Of a stretch of 64,000 nt of DNA, positions 19,391-27,553 are shown one piece after another. Every line of letters starts with the position of its first letter. Positions within the stretch are counted from its first letter, which is position 1. The stretch spans positions 248,001 to 312,000 of the forward strand of contig JAKFDE010000016.1 of NCBI GenBank assembly GCA_036676295.1, in the 5' to 3' direction. A model generated the notes under the pieces. That model searched no databases, was not told the origin of the DNA, and worked only from the letters and a program-made list of their open reading frames with translations. The position numbers were made by a program, and so were the translations under genes. This stretch comes from UBA4416 sp036676295. Its GTDB lineage: Bacteria; Bacteroidota; Bacteroidia; B-17B0; Aurantibacillaceae.

Positions 19391-20057
19391 ATTTCATTTC
19401 CGCTAGCTTCCAATCGGTTTCATTATCAATATCCTGTACTTGTAATTCATTTAGCACTATAGAACCTGTATTATTCGTAAACATTTTTTTCTCTCTTAAA
19501 AATGTCGGAATATTCAACCAATAAAACTGTCCTGCATCATGATATCTTGGCTTTAAATCCTGAGAACGTTTATTCATATTTTCCGGATCAACCATTGTTG
19601 TTTTAGAATGATTAATTTCTAAAGCGCGTTGAATAGGATATGAAAATTGACATACAGGAAATACACTATCATATTTTTCATGAATCAATAATTGATAAGC
19701 CTCTATTAATGTTTCTTTTGAGATAAAAGGTGCCGTAGGATAAATACAGCAAGCATTCTCAAATTGTTTTCCTTTTTTTTGTAGATCATTTAATACTTCA
19801 ACAACAACCTCAGCAGTTCCTGTAAAATCATCAGCAGTTTGTTTACTTCTCATAAAAGGAACCTCGGCTCCATAATGTTTTGCCACTTCTGCTATTTCAT
19901 CATCATCAGTTGACACCATCACGTAATCAAACAGTCCTGAATTCAAAGCTGTTTCGATAGAATAAACAATGATAGGCTTACCTAAAAAATCTTTAATGTT
20001 TTTTCGGGGAATACGTTTACTGCCGCCTCGAGCTGTAATGATTGCTACATTAGCCAT
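19365..20057 (-). CDS. pseF: pseudaminic acid cytidylyltransferase
   Basis: Activates pseudaminic acid with CTP to give CMP-pseudaminate. The 230 residues start MANVAIITARGGSKRIPRKN, the nucleotide-binding motif of CMP-sugar synthetases. ENACCIYPTAPFISKETLIE near 102-121 and RYHDAGQFYWLNIPTFLREK near 170 are PseF-typical. ATG start; overlaps pseC by eight bases and pseH by 26, so translation is probably coupled through the pathway. Confidence 0.94.
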   Translation of the reverse strand: MANVAIITARGGSKRIPRKNIKDFLGKPIIVYSIETALNSGLFDYVMVSTDDDEIAEVAKHYGAEVPFMRSKQTADDFTGTAEVVVEVLNDLQKKGKQFENACCIYPTAPFISKETLIEAYQLLIHEKYDSVFPVCQFSYPIQRALEINHSKTTMVDPENMNKRSQDLKPRYHDAGQFYWLNIPTFLREKKMFTNNTGSIVLNELQVQDIDNETDWKLAEMKYELLQSIK

Positions 20058-21198
20058 TTAAAAATGTATTGATACTTTCAATAACAAACAATTGTTGCTC
20101 TTTTGTTAATGTTGGATACATTGGTAAACTCAAACAAGCTTTATAATAATTTTCAGCATTTTTTAAGTCACCTTCTTTCCAGCCTAACGATTGGTAATAA
20201 GGTAAAGTATGAACAGGAATATAATGTACCTGACAAAAAATGTCTTTAGTTTTCAAATAATCATATAGGTCTTTACGCTTTTCAACTTCAATGATATATA
20301 AATGATAAGCGTGTCCATCTACTACTCCGGATTGTCCTATAATGTTTTTGTTGTTTTTAAAGGCTTCAAAATACGTTTGAGCAATTTCCTTTCTTCTTTG
20401 CAAACCATCATTTGCTCTTTTTAATTGAGAGGTTCCTAATGCAGCCTGAAAATCGGTAATACGATAATTATAACCTAAATCCTGCATTTCGTAATACCAG
20501 CCACCGTCATTTTTATGCATTAGGTTAGGATCTTTAGTAATACCATGTGTACGCAGTTTGATCAATTTATTATATAACTCTTCATCATTAGTTGTCACCA
20601 TTCCACCTTCGCCACAAGCAATATGCTTTACCGGATGAAATGAAAAAATGGCTAATTCGGCAAAGTTGCTATTGCCACATAACTGTTTGTTTCCTTTACT
20701 ATCTGTAAAATATCCACCTGGTGCATGGCAAGCATCTTCAATGATCCAACAGCCAAACTCATCAGCTAGTTTTCTAAACTCTTCTAAGTTAACGGCATTA
20801 CCCGCAAAATCAACAGGTATGATTCCTTGAAAATATCCTTTAGGATGTTTTTCTAATAAAGCCCTCACTTTATTAATATCCAGTAAATAAGTTTTAGGGT
20901 CAATATCAGCAAAATGAACTTCGCCATCACAATAACGTACGCAATTTGCCGAAGCGGCAAAAGTTATAGGGCTGGTAATAACTCTGGAATTTTTATTAAC
21001 TCCTAAAGCCATTGCACATAAATGCAATGCCGCCGTACCATTTGAAACAGCAACTGCATATTTACACCCAATGTAATCAGCAAAATATTTTTCGAATTCG
21101 GCAATTTTTGGACCTTGTGTTAAAAAATCAGATTTTAATGCGTCTACTACTGCATTAATATCTTCTTCTGAAATATGTTGTCTACCGTATGGAATCAT
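20050..21198 (-). CDS. pseC: UDP-4-amino-4,6-dideoxy-N-acetyl-beta-L-altrosamine transaminase
   Basis: PLP-dependent aminotransferase of the DegT/DnrJ/EryC1 family, second step of the pseudaminate pathway. 382 residues opening MIPYGRQHISEEDINAVVDA, with VSNGTAALHLCAMAL as the phosphate-binding loop, WIIEDACHAPGGYF carrying the PLP aspartate, and the Schiff-base lysine in IFSFHPVKHIACGEGGMVTT near 189-208. ATG start. Placed between pseB and pseF with an 11-base gap and an 8-base overlap. Confidence 0.95.
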   Translation of the reverse strand: MIPYGRQHISEEDINAVVDALKSDFLTQGPKIAEFEKYFADYIGCKYAVAVSNGTAALHLCAMALGVNKNSRVITSPITFAASANCVRYCDGEVHFADIDPKTYLLDINKVRALLEKHPKGYFQGIIPVDFAGNAVNLEEFRKLADEFGCWIIEDACHAPGGYFTDSKGNKQLCGNSNFAELAIFSFHPVKHIACGEGGMVTTNDEELYNKLIKLRTHGITKDPNLMHKNDGGWYYEMQDLGYNYRITDFQAALGTSQLKRANDGLQRRKEIAQTYFEAFKNNKNIIGQSGVVDGHAYHLYIIEVEKRKDLYDYLKTKDIFCQVHYIPVHTLPYYQSLGWKEGDLKNAENYYKACLSLPMYPTLTKEQQLFVIESINTFLNG

Positions 21199-21209
21199 TA
21201 CAAAAAAAT

Positions 21210-22220
21210 CTAAGGTTTAAAAGTCGGATCAACATGTTCTACAATTAACTTTCTAAGACTATCTATTGTTTCCCACTCCGCATTGTTTTCAGAAGTATAA
21301 TGAAAGCCTTGTGGGACTAATTGTGCATTAAAATTTTTAATATAATCTCCTAAATTAAAATTAGTTACTTGGGGCAGTATCACATAATATTTTCCCAGAT
21401 CATAAGTTGTGAAAGAATCAGAACTGGTGATCATTTCTTCATGTATTTTTTCACCCGGACGAATACCATTTATTTTGTGTTCACAATTTGGCCCTATGGC
21501 TTTTGCCACATCCATAATTTTGTAAGAGGGGATTTTAGGCACAAATAATTCGCCGCCCCATGCAGTTTCTAAAGCATGTAAAACCATATCAACTCCTCCT
21601 TTTAATGAAATATTAAAACGAGTCATATTAGGATCTGTAATTGGCAACACCCCTTCCTTTTTTTTATTTAAAAAGAAAGGAATTACAGAACCATTTGATC
21701 CCATGACATTTCCATAACGAACTACAGAAAATTTAATGTCTTTATGTCCTTTAATATTATTAGCTGCAATAAATAATTTATCCGATGTTAATTTAGTGGC
21801 ACCATATAAATTAATTGGCGCACATGCTTTATCAGTTGATAAAGCAACTACTTTAGTCACGTTTGATTCTAGAGCCGCTTTAATGACGTTTTCTGCTCCT
21901 CCGATATTTGTTTTTACGCATTCATCCGGATTATATTCTGCAATATGAACATGTTTCATAGCTGCAGCATGAATAACGTAATCTATTCCTATGAATGCTC
22001 TTTTCATTCTTTCCAAGTCACGCACATCACCAATAAAATAGCGAATGGCTTTATACTTAGATAAAGGAAAATCCTGCTCCATTTGAAACTGTTTTTGCTC
22101 ATCTCTTGAAAATATAACCAAACGTTTAACATCCGGCCAGTTTTCTAAAATAGTTTTGGTTAATTCTTTACCAAGCGAACCGGTACCACCGGTAATAAGT
22201 ATTGATTTATTTGATAACAT
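21210..22220 (-). CDS. pseB: UDP-N-acetylglucosamine 4,6-dehydratase (inverting)
   Basis: First step of pseudaminate synthesis, an NADP-dependent SDR that dehydrates and C5-epimerises UDP-GlcNAc. 336 residues with the dinucleotide motif SILITGGTGSLGKELTKTIL, the PseB/FlaA1 segment SRDEQKQFQMEQDFP, and HAAAMKHVHIAEYNPDECVK. The SDR Tyr-x3-Lys is LYGATKLTSDKLF near 138-150. ATG start, 3 bases after the dioxygenase stop and 11 bases before pseC. Confidence 0.96.
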   Translation of the reverse strand: MLSNKSILITGGTGSLGKELTKTILENWPDVKRLVIFSRDEQKQFQMEQDFPLSKYKAIRYFIGDVRDLERMKRAFIGIDYVIHAAAMKHVHIAEYNPDECVKTNIGGAENVIKAALESNVTKVVALSTDKACAPINLYGATKLTSDKLFIAANNIKGHKDIKFSVVRYGNVMGSNGSVIPFFLNKKKEGVLPITDPNMTRFNISLKGGVDMVLHALETAWGGELFVPKIPSYKIMDVAKAIGPNCEHKINGIRPGEKIHEEMITSSDSFTTYDLGKYYVILPQVTNFNLGDYIKNFNAQLVPQGFHYTSENNAEWETIDSLRKLIVEHVDPTFKP

Positions 22221-22223
22221 AAT

Positions 22224-23219
22224 TTATTTTGTAAAAAAATATTCGTAAGATTTAAAAAAAACATCATTGCCTTTGTACTTGAATTTTTCAGACACTTGAG
22301 GCAGTTGAGGGTTTCCAAACATAGAATTTGTAAATTCAAGTTGAAAGATTAATCGTTCACCTTCTTCCAACTCTTTGCCTTTATGCAATCCCCTAGTGTC
22401 AACCGCAATAATAGACCCTGCTTTACCCGTTATTTCAACTATGTTTTTTTCATCATTTTCACTTACATGCTCGTCTGTATATCGTCCATCTTTATTTATA
22501 TAAGAAGGAATTTTATTGTGAGTTCCTTTAACATATACATGTGGCCCTGTATTCGTATCAACATCTGTCAAATAAATAAAAAATTTCAAAAACTTTAATC
22601 GATCCATATCGAAATGAAACATTTGAGCGGAACGATTTTTAAGCAACTCTTTTTTTTCTTCGTTTATGTCAAGATTTTTTAAACTGTTACTCCACCACAT
22701 AACAATAAGATCAAGTATTGGTTTAGTATCCAGATACTCATTGGCAATGTGTAAAAAATTAGCGTCAGTAACAATATTTAAAATTGATGCGCTGGATTTA
22801 AAATTACTAATATTGAGTATCTGATAGCGGTTAGATAAATTTTTAGAATCCCTGTATTTTACGGCCTCTTTAGAATAGATGATTCCTTTTTCCTCGGCCA
22901 TTAAATAATGAAAAGGAGACGTTGAAGCAAATTCTTTCATTTCTTCAACTAACTCTGGTGATAATAAATTCGGAAAAACATAATAGCCTTCTTTTTTAAT
23001 TTCACTACAAATATTATTAACCTCATTACTATTTAGAGTACCTAAAATACCTTCCGACTTTTCAATCTTGTATTTTGGATTTAACAACCCATTGATTGCA
23101 GAAACCTTGTTAATTACATTAAATTTAGATTCAATATAATCTCTCCTCATTTTAAGATAAGAGGCTTGATCATTTGGTTTTCCAAAATGATATTTTAAAA
23201 AATTAATAAGTGTTTTCAT
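22224..23219 (-). CDS. phytanoyl-CoA dioxygenase (PhyH)-like Fe(II)/2-oxoglutarate oxygenase
   Basis: 331 residues. The iron facial triad can be placed as H-x-D in SAQMFHFDMDRLKFLKFF near 205-222 and the distal His in DTRGLHKGKELEEGERL, followed by Arg for 2-oxoglutarate. FFIYLTDVDTNTGPHVYVKG is the PhyH core. The role is probably hydroxylation of a sugar, acyl or methyl group on the polymer or its precursor. It lies just before pseB in the operon and within three bases of it. The substrate is not known. Confidence 0.82.
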   Translation of the reverse strand: MKTLINFLKYHFGKPNDQASYLKMRRDYIESKFNVINKVSAINGLLNPKYKIEKSEGILGTLNSNEVNNICSEIKKEGYYVFPNLLSPELVEEMKEFASTSPFHYLMAEEKGIIYSKEAVKYRDSKNLSNRYQILNISNFKSSASILNIVTDANFLHIANEYLDTKPILDLIVMWWSNSLKNLDINEEKKELLKNRSAQMFHFDMDRLKFLKFFIYLTDVDTNTGPHVYVKGTHNKIPSYINKDGRYTDEHVSENDEKNIVEITGKAGSIIAVDTRGLHKGKELEEGERLIFQLEFTNSMFGNPQLPQVSEKFKYKGNDVFFKSYEYFFTK

Positions 23220-23229
23220 TGATAGAGGT

Positions 23230-24222
23230 TTACGATAAAACTTTAATTTCTTTAACTAAAAAAACTTTTTGATCTTCATCTATTTTTTCATGGTTAACTG
23301 TAAACTGATGATAATTAGTGTTAGAAATATCAAAACTAATATTTTCAAAGTTTGACTGAGAAAGAATAACATCTTGATTATTATAATTTAGTGTTACGGG
23401 AAAATCAACTATTTTTTTTATAGTCAATTGTACCTTTGATGCAGTATTATTCAAATATGCTTTAAACGAATTTGAAGCGCCTATTCCGCCTGATTTTCTA
23501 TCTTCCTCCAGATTTTTAAGATTAACAAAAAAACCACTATAAAAATTAGGCAGATCTGAATCATTCATAAAATTTAAAATTGACTTAGGAACAAATTCTA
23601 GTCTTTTTTTTATCAATTTTGCCGGTGCGCCAACCATGATCGAAAATGGATCTACATCATTTGTTACAACAGAATTAGAGCCAATTATACTCCCTCTTCT
23701 TATAGTTACTCCCGACATTATCACTGCATTAATTCCTATCCATACATCGTCTTCAATAATTATTTTTTTTGAATGTTGTTTAGATAAATCGTCAGATGAA
23801 TGAACCATCGCATCTTGATCTTTGATATAGAAATTTGGGTCAAGATCAAAATAATGTCTGCCAGAACTCATATAAACATTTGGGGCAGTTAAACAGTATT
23901 TGCCAATTTCAACATCTCCTAAAATAATATTTCTGTCCTGAATCGATGATCCATAACCTATTTTGATAGTTCCATTAACAGAAGGTTGTAGCTCTGTGCT
24001 TCTACCAATACGATTATTTCCTTTTAAAATAATTGTAGCATTTCCATTTGTAATTAGCACACTGCTAGGGTCAACATGACTATCAGCTCCTATTGAAATA
24101 TTAATTTTAGAAAGATCTCTGCGTGTATTGTCCATCACGGAAAAAACACCTGCATAGTACAACTTATTAACTATTCTTTTTAAAAAATTTATCGCAAATG
24201 TATAAATGCCTTTTTTAGCCAT
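23230..24222 (-). CDS. hexapeptide-repeat acyltransferase with extra C-terminal domain
   Basis: 330 residues. Residues about 45-215 form a left-handed beta-helix of the maltose/galactoside acetyltransferase type (IGYGSSIQDRNIILGDVEIG; DDVWIGINAVIMSGVTIRRG; SNSVVTNDVDPFSIMVGAPA) with a His in SSGRHYFDLDP as probable base. Residues about 235-330 are a separate beta-rich domain (VDFPVTLNYNNQDVILSQSN) that I do not recognise; it may bind glycan. It overlaps wzt by eight bases, so it may modify the chain around export. Confidence 0.78.
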   Translation of the reverse strand: MAKKGIYTFAINFLKRIVNKLYYAGVFSVMDNTRRDLSKINISIGADSHVDPSSVLITNGNATIILKGNNRIGRSTELQPSVNGTIKIGYGSSIQDRNIILGDVEIGKYCLTAPNVYMSSGRHYFDLDPNFYIKDQDAMVHSSDDLSKQHSKKIIIEDDVWIGINAVIMSGVTIRRGSIIGSNSVVTNDVDPFSIMVGAPAKLIKKRLEFVPKSILNFMNDSDLPNFYSGFFVNLKNLEEDRKSGGIGASNSFKAYLNNTASKVQLTIKKIVDFPVTLNYNNQDVILSQSNFENISFDISNTNYHQFTVNHEKIDEDQKVFLVKEIKVLS

Positions 24223-25489
24223 TTAACTGAATTTTTATTGGTAATGTAACAAACCCACTATTTTCATGAACATCCATACTAATTGGATTGACATTCAAAA
24301 TTGGCAAATTCACATTCTCATCAACAACATCATAAAAAATTTTTGTTTCAGCATTAGCCAGTGCAAAATATAAAGTATACTGACCTGATCTGACTGTTTT
24401 TTTTGGAATGACAATATTAAAAGAAACACTTTCTCCTTTAGTTAATTTTTTATCAGAAAGAACTACTTTGTAGTTTGTGATTATTTCACCTGAAAAAGGA
24501 TTTTTAAGAGCCATATAAAAAGACAAGCCATCAATATCAACTTGTACTTTTGCTTTAAATCTAAATACAATATCTTCATCATAATCAAATTCCCAATTCT
24601 CTTCATTATTTTTGATAGCTTTTACTTCTTCAAAAATGATATTGCCATTCGTTCTCTTTAATCTATTAGAATTTGATACATTGATTAAATTTGTATTTCG
24701 AGAAGATATAATATAAGTTTTAACACTATCCTCAATACTGCCATTAGCTTCAACTCGCCCTTTATTTAATACCAGACCGGCTGTACACAAATTTGAAACA
24801 GCTTGTAAATTATGGCTCACAAATAAAACTGTTCTGCCCTGTCCGGCAACATCTTTCATTTTCCCCAAACATTTTCTCTGGAATTCTGCATCACCTACAG
24901 CCAACACTTCGTCAACGATCAAAATTTCGGGTTCTAAGTGTGCGGCAACTGCAAAAGCTAATCGCACATACATCCCACTACTATATCTTTTTACCGGAGT
25001 ATCAATATATCGTTCAACGCCGCTGAACTCAACTATTTCATCAAACTTGCATTTTATCTCAAATTTCGTCATCCCTAAAATCGCACCGTTCAGAAAAATA
25101 TTTTCGCGCCCGGTTAATTCCGGATGAAAGCCGGTTCCTACTTCTAATAAGCTTGCTATTCGGCCTTTTACTTTTATATCGCCTATTGTGGGACTTGTTA
25201 CACGAGATAATATTTTTAAGAGAGTAGATTTACCGGCACCATTTTTACCAATAATACCAAGCACTTCACCTTGCTTTACTTCAAAATTAATATCCTTTAA
25301 CGCCCACACTAAATCACTATCACCTTTTTGGGTGCGATCATTCACTTCACCAATTTTCAAATAAGGGTCTTCTTTTCCGCGTACTTTATACCACCAACGA
25401 TTTAAGTCGTGCGAGATCGTTCCTGTACCGACCTGACCCAAGCGATATTGCTTACCTAAATTTTCTACTTTTATAACTACGTCGCTCAT
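24215..25489 (-). CDS. wzt: polysaccharide ABC exporter ATP-binding protein
   Basis: ATPase of the O-antigen/teichoate-type exporter. 424 residues: nucleotide-binding domain about 1-255 with Walker A VLGIIGKNGAGKSTLLKILS, signature RYSSGMYVRLAFAVAAHLEP, Walker B ILIVDEVLAVGD and switch His in VLFVSHNLQAV. Residues about 270-424 form a Wzt C-terminal beta-sandwich (FRFKAKVQVDIDGLSFYMAL), which in known systems binds the modified non-reducing end before export. ATG start, one base after wzm. Together with wzm it says the polymer is exported by the ABC-dependent route. Confidence 0.95.
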   Translation of the reverse strand: MSDVVIKVENLGKQYRLGQVGTGTISHDLNRWWYKVRGKEDPYLKIGEVNDRTQKGDSDLVWALKDINFEVKQGEVLGIIGKNGAGKSTLLKILSRVTSPTIGDIKVKGRIASLLEVGTGFHPELTGRENIFLNGAILGMTKFEIKCKFDEIVEFSGVERYIDTPVKRYSSGMYVRLAFAVAAHLEPEILIVDEVLAVGDAEFQRKCLGKMKDVAGQGRTVLFVSHNLQAVSNLCTAGLVLNKGRVEANGSIEDSVKTYIISSRNTNLINVSNSNRLKRTNGNIIFEEVKAIKNNEENWEFDYDEDIVFRFKAKVQVDIDGLSFYMALKNPFSGEIITNYKVVLSDKKLTKGESVSFNIVIPKKTVRSGQYTLYFALANAETKIFYDVVDENVNLPILNVNPISMDVHENSGFVTLPIKIQLNG

Positions 25490-25490
25490 A

Positions 25491-26345
25491 TTATACAGTA
25501 TCCATAAAGGATTTTTCTACTTTATTAAAAATGATCACCGAAAAAATAATTAATATTGACATAAATCCGAAGCTATATAAAAGCCAGTAGCTGTCATAAA
25601 ATCCACTCCCTAAAAAAATATATTTAAAAGATTCAATAATAGAGGTTAAAGGGTTTAATAACATTATAAACTTTACTTTATCAGACATACTTGAAATAGG
25701 GATCACTATTGAACTTCCATACATCAATAACTGAACTCCAAACCCGACTAAAAAAGTCAGATCACGGTATTTGGTAGTTAATGATGAAATTAAAATCCCA
25801 AAACCAAACCCTAATCCTGCCATTATAAATACAAGTACCGGCAACAACCACATTAACTCCCAATGTGGACTTACTTTATCTTCTGAAGTAAAATAATAAA
25901 CCCAAATACAAATGAATATTACAAACTGAATTCCTAATTTGATCAAATTTGACACTAAAACGGATAAAGGAATGATTAAACGCGGAAAATACACTTTACC
26001 AAAAACACCGGCGTTAGCAATAAACGTATTAGAGGTTTTGGTTAAACAATCAGAAAAATAAGTCCATAAGGTTATCCCGGCCATATAAAATAATATAGGG
26101 GGATTATTATCTGTGCTGATCTTCGCAATACTTCCAAAAATAAAAGTAAAGGTAATCGCTGTTAGTACCGGCTGTATCAAAAACCATAAAGGTCCTAAAA
26201 TGGTTTGTTTATAAACCGATACAAAATCTCTTCTAACTAACAGTAGTAACAAATCTCTATAACGCCAAATAGCTACTAGATCTAATTGATACCATTTATT
26301 TTTGGGTTTGATGATCAGATCCCAGTGTTCTTCTTGCTCTAACAT
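25491..26345 (-). CDS. wzm: polysaccharide ABC exporter permease
   Basis: 284-residue ABC-2 type permease with six predicted membrane segments. LLLLLVRRDFVSVYKQTILG and PLWFLIQPVLTAITFTFIFG are the amphipathic gate helix and first segment seen in Wzm/TagG proteins. FGFGILISSLTTKYRDLTFL and the last segments follow the same pattern. ATG start, three bases after upxY. Forms a dimer with Wzt to move the undecaprenyl-linked chain across the inner membrane. Confidence 0.95.
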   Translation of the reverse strand: MLEQEEHWDLIIKPKNKWYQLDLVAIWRYRDLLLLLVRRDFVSVYKQTILGPLWFLIQPVLTAITFTFIFGSIAKISTDNNPPILFYMAGITLWTYFSDCLTKTSNTFIANAGVFGKVYFPRLIIPLSVLVSNLIKLGIQFVIFICIWVYYFTSEDKVSPHWELMWLLPVLVFIMAGLGFGFGILISSLTTKYRDLTFLVGFGVQLLMYGSSIVIPISSMSDKVKFIMLLNPLTSIIESFKYIFLGSGFYDSYWLLYSFGFMSILIIFSVIIFNKVEKSFMDTV

Positions 26346-26348
26346 TTT

Positions 26349-26876
26349 CTAACTTGGTAATAAAATTTCTTTAGGTAATTTAACTTTTATACTTTGCCCA
26401 ATGCTTTCTAATAAAACTTCTACAAATTTTCCTTCTTTTTGTTCCAGCACAAAGCCTTCTATGTTTTTTAAAGCGCCTGATGTGATCTTAACCTTATCGC
26501 CTAATTCATAGTCTCTCCCAATAGCATTAACTTCCATTTGGTATCCTAAATCAACCAGTTGTTTTAATTGATCGATTTCAATTTCTCTAATTATCGCTAT
26601 CTCACCACAATGTCTTACAAAATTTACAACTCCTTTTGTTTGTAAAACAGTATCTCTGAGAATAGCCGTGGATTTAACAAAAACATAGCCATTTAACAAA
26701 GGAAATTCCACCATTTTTTTTCGGTCACTCCATTCTCTCATGGTTTTAACCAATGGAATGTATGCTTCAATATCCTTACTTAATAAGGTTTCCATTACTT
26801 TTTTCTCAGCTCTGGAATTAACGTACAAAGCATGCCATTGTTTAATTTCTCCTGTTTTTATTTTCTCATTCTGCAT
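26349..26876 (-). CDS. upxY: UpxY-type NusG-family transcription antiterminator
   Basis: 175 residues from the ATG at 26874-26876; a GTG 15 bases upstream would add five residues. The NusG N-terminal domain shows WHALYVNSRAEKKVMETLLS and MVEFPLLNGYVFVKSTAILR, and the KOW-like C-terminal part shows LGDKVKITSGALKNIEGFVL. In Bacteroides, UpxY proteins keep RNA polymerase going through long capsule operons. It is second in this run, just before wzm, which fits. No UpxZ inhibitor was recognised. Confidence 0.9.
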   Translation of the reverse strand: MQNEKIKTGEIKQWHALYVNSRAEKKVMETLLSKDIEAYIPLVKTMREWSDRKKMVEFPLLNGYVFVKSTAILRDTVLQTKGVVNFVRHCGEIAIIREIEIDQLKQLVDLGYQMEVNAIGRDYELGDKVKITSGALKNIEGFVLEQKEGKFVEVLLESIGQSIKVKLPKEILLPS

Positions 26877-26976
26877 CCTTATTCTTCTCACAGCTTCGCC
26901 TCCTCAGTCACATTAACTAAGTAAGCTTGCGGTTAAACTTAAGGTGATTTCGGAAGCCTCAATCACCAATAATTAT
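26877..26976 (-). promoter_or_regulatory. hairpin in the leader before upxY
   Basis: Between the regulator stop and upxY there is a perfect 7-bp stem, ggtgatt (26943-26949) pairing with aatcacc (26961-26967), with an inner GG/CC pair around a small loop. No U-tract follows on the minus strand, so it does not look like an ordinary terminator. It may be a pause or loading site for UpxY, or a processing hairpin. Positional inference only. Confidence 0.4.
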
Positions 26977-27510
26977 TTATTTACTCCACAACAGTAGTGG
27001 TTTTTCGTTAGTTTCTTTAATCTTACTAAAATCAAATTCGTCGGCCGAATAAATAATGTATCTGATCTTTTTATTAATTTTTTTTTCGGCTTTTTCAACT
27101 TGTTCCATTAAAAAAGTTTTATTTAAATCATTCCCTACTAATACCAAATCAATAATTTCAGAATTTTGCCCCTTAGCTAATTTCCCTACAAGATAAACCT
27201 TTTCTAAACTACCAACACGTTGAAGAATATAATCCATAACATATTCTACACCAACCATCTTCATGATAATCCGATTAATATCTTTAAACAAAGGGTGTTT
27301 TGTATTGGCGGTAAAAATCTTCTTATTCCCTTCAGAAAAAGAATCTAAAAAACCTGCTTTTTCAAATTTATTTAGCTCTAATCTGATACCATTAGTAGAC
27401 TCGCCAAACTCCTCTTCTAAATTTCTTAAATAAGCAGTATTGTTACTATTCAAAAAAAATTTGATTAGTAGTTTTATGCGGGTTTTAGAAGATATAAGGG
27501 TCTCTATCAT
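26977..27510 (-). CDS. winged-helix regulator with degenerate nucleotidyltransferase-like domain
   Basis: 177 residues. Residues 1-75 form an ArsR/MarR-like winged helix (SSKTRIKLLIKFFLNSNNTA; STNGIRLELNKFEKAGFL; EGNKKIFTANTKHPLF). Residues about 95-150 resemble a nucleotidyltransferase fold (EKVYLVGKLAKGQNSEIIDL), but the catalytic GS and paired aspartates are not intact (GK in place of GS), so it is probably a sensor rather than an enzyme. First gene of the long run, with its own consensus promoter whose -7 box lies within a dyad, suggesting self-control. Confidence 0.72.
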   Translation of the reverse strand: MIETLISSKTRIKLLIKFFLNSNNTAYLRNLEEEFGESTNGIRLELNKFEKAGFLDSFSEGNKKIFTANTKHPLFKDINRIIMKMVGVEYVMDYILQRVGSLEKVYLVGKLAKGQNSEIIDLVLVGNDLNKTFLMEQVEKAEKKINKKIRYIIYSADEFDFSKIKETNEKPLLLWSK

Positions 27511-27514
27511 TATT

Positions 27515-27550
27515 GAGTAACAAATTTACTCGTTTTGACGAATTAGACAA
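27515..27550 (-). promoter_or_regulatory. Bacteroidota promoter and overlapping dyad upstream of the polysaccharide regulator
   Basis: On the minus strand TTG (27548-27550) is followed after exactly 19 bases by TAAATTTG (27521-27528), a perfect match to the TTG-N19-TAnnTTTG consensus of Bacteroidota primary sigma factors. The start of transcription would fall about five bases before the ATG, so the message is nearly leaderless. A hyphenated dyad, gagtaa (27515-27520) with ttactc (27526-27531), spans the -7 box and is a candidate operator. Confidence 0.7.
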
Positions 27551-27553
27551 ATT

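Noticed and set aside
56..27510. Recent horizontal acquisition of the whole polysaccharide run
   Set aside because: The genes look more AT-rich than glyA or gld genes, but no integrase, tRNA or direct-repeat boundary is visible, and such loci are commonly AT-rich.
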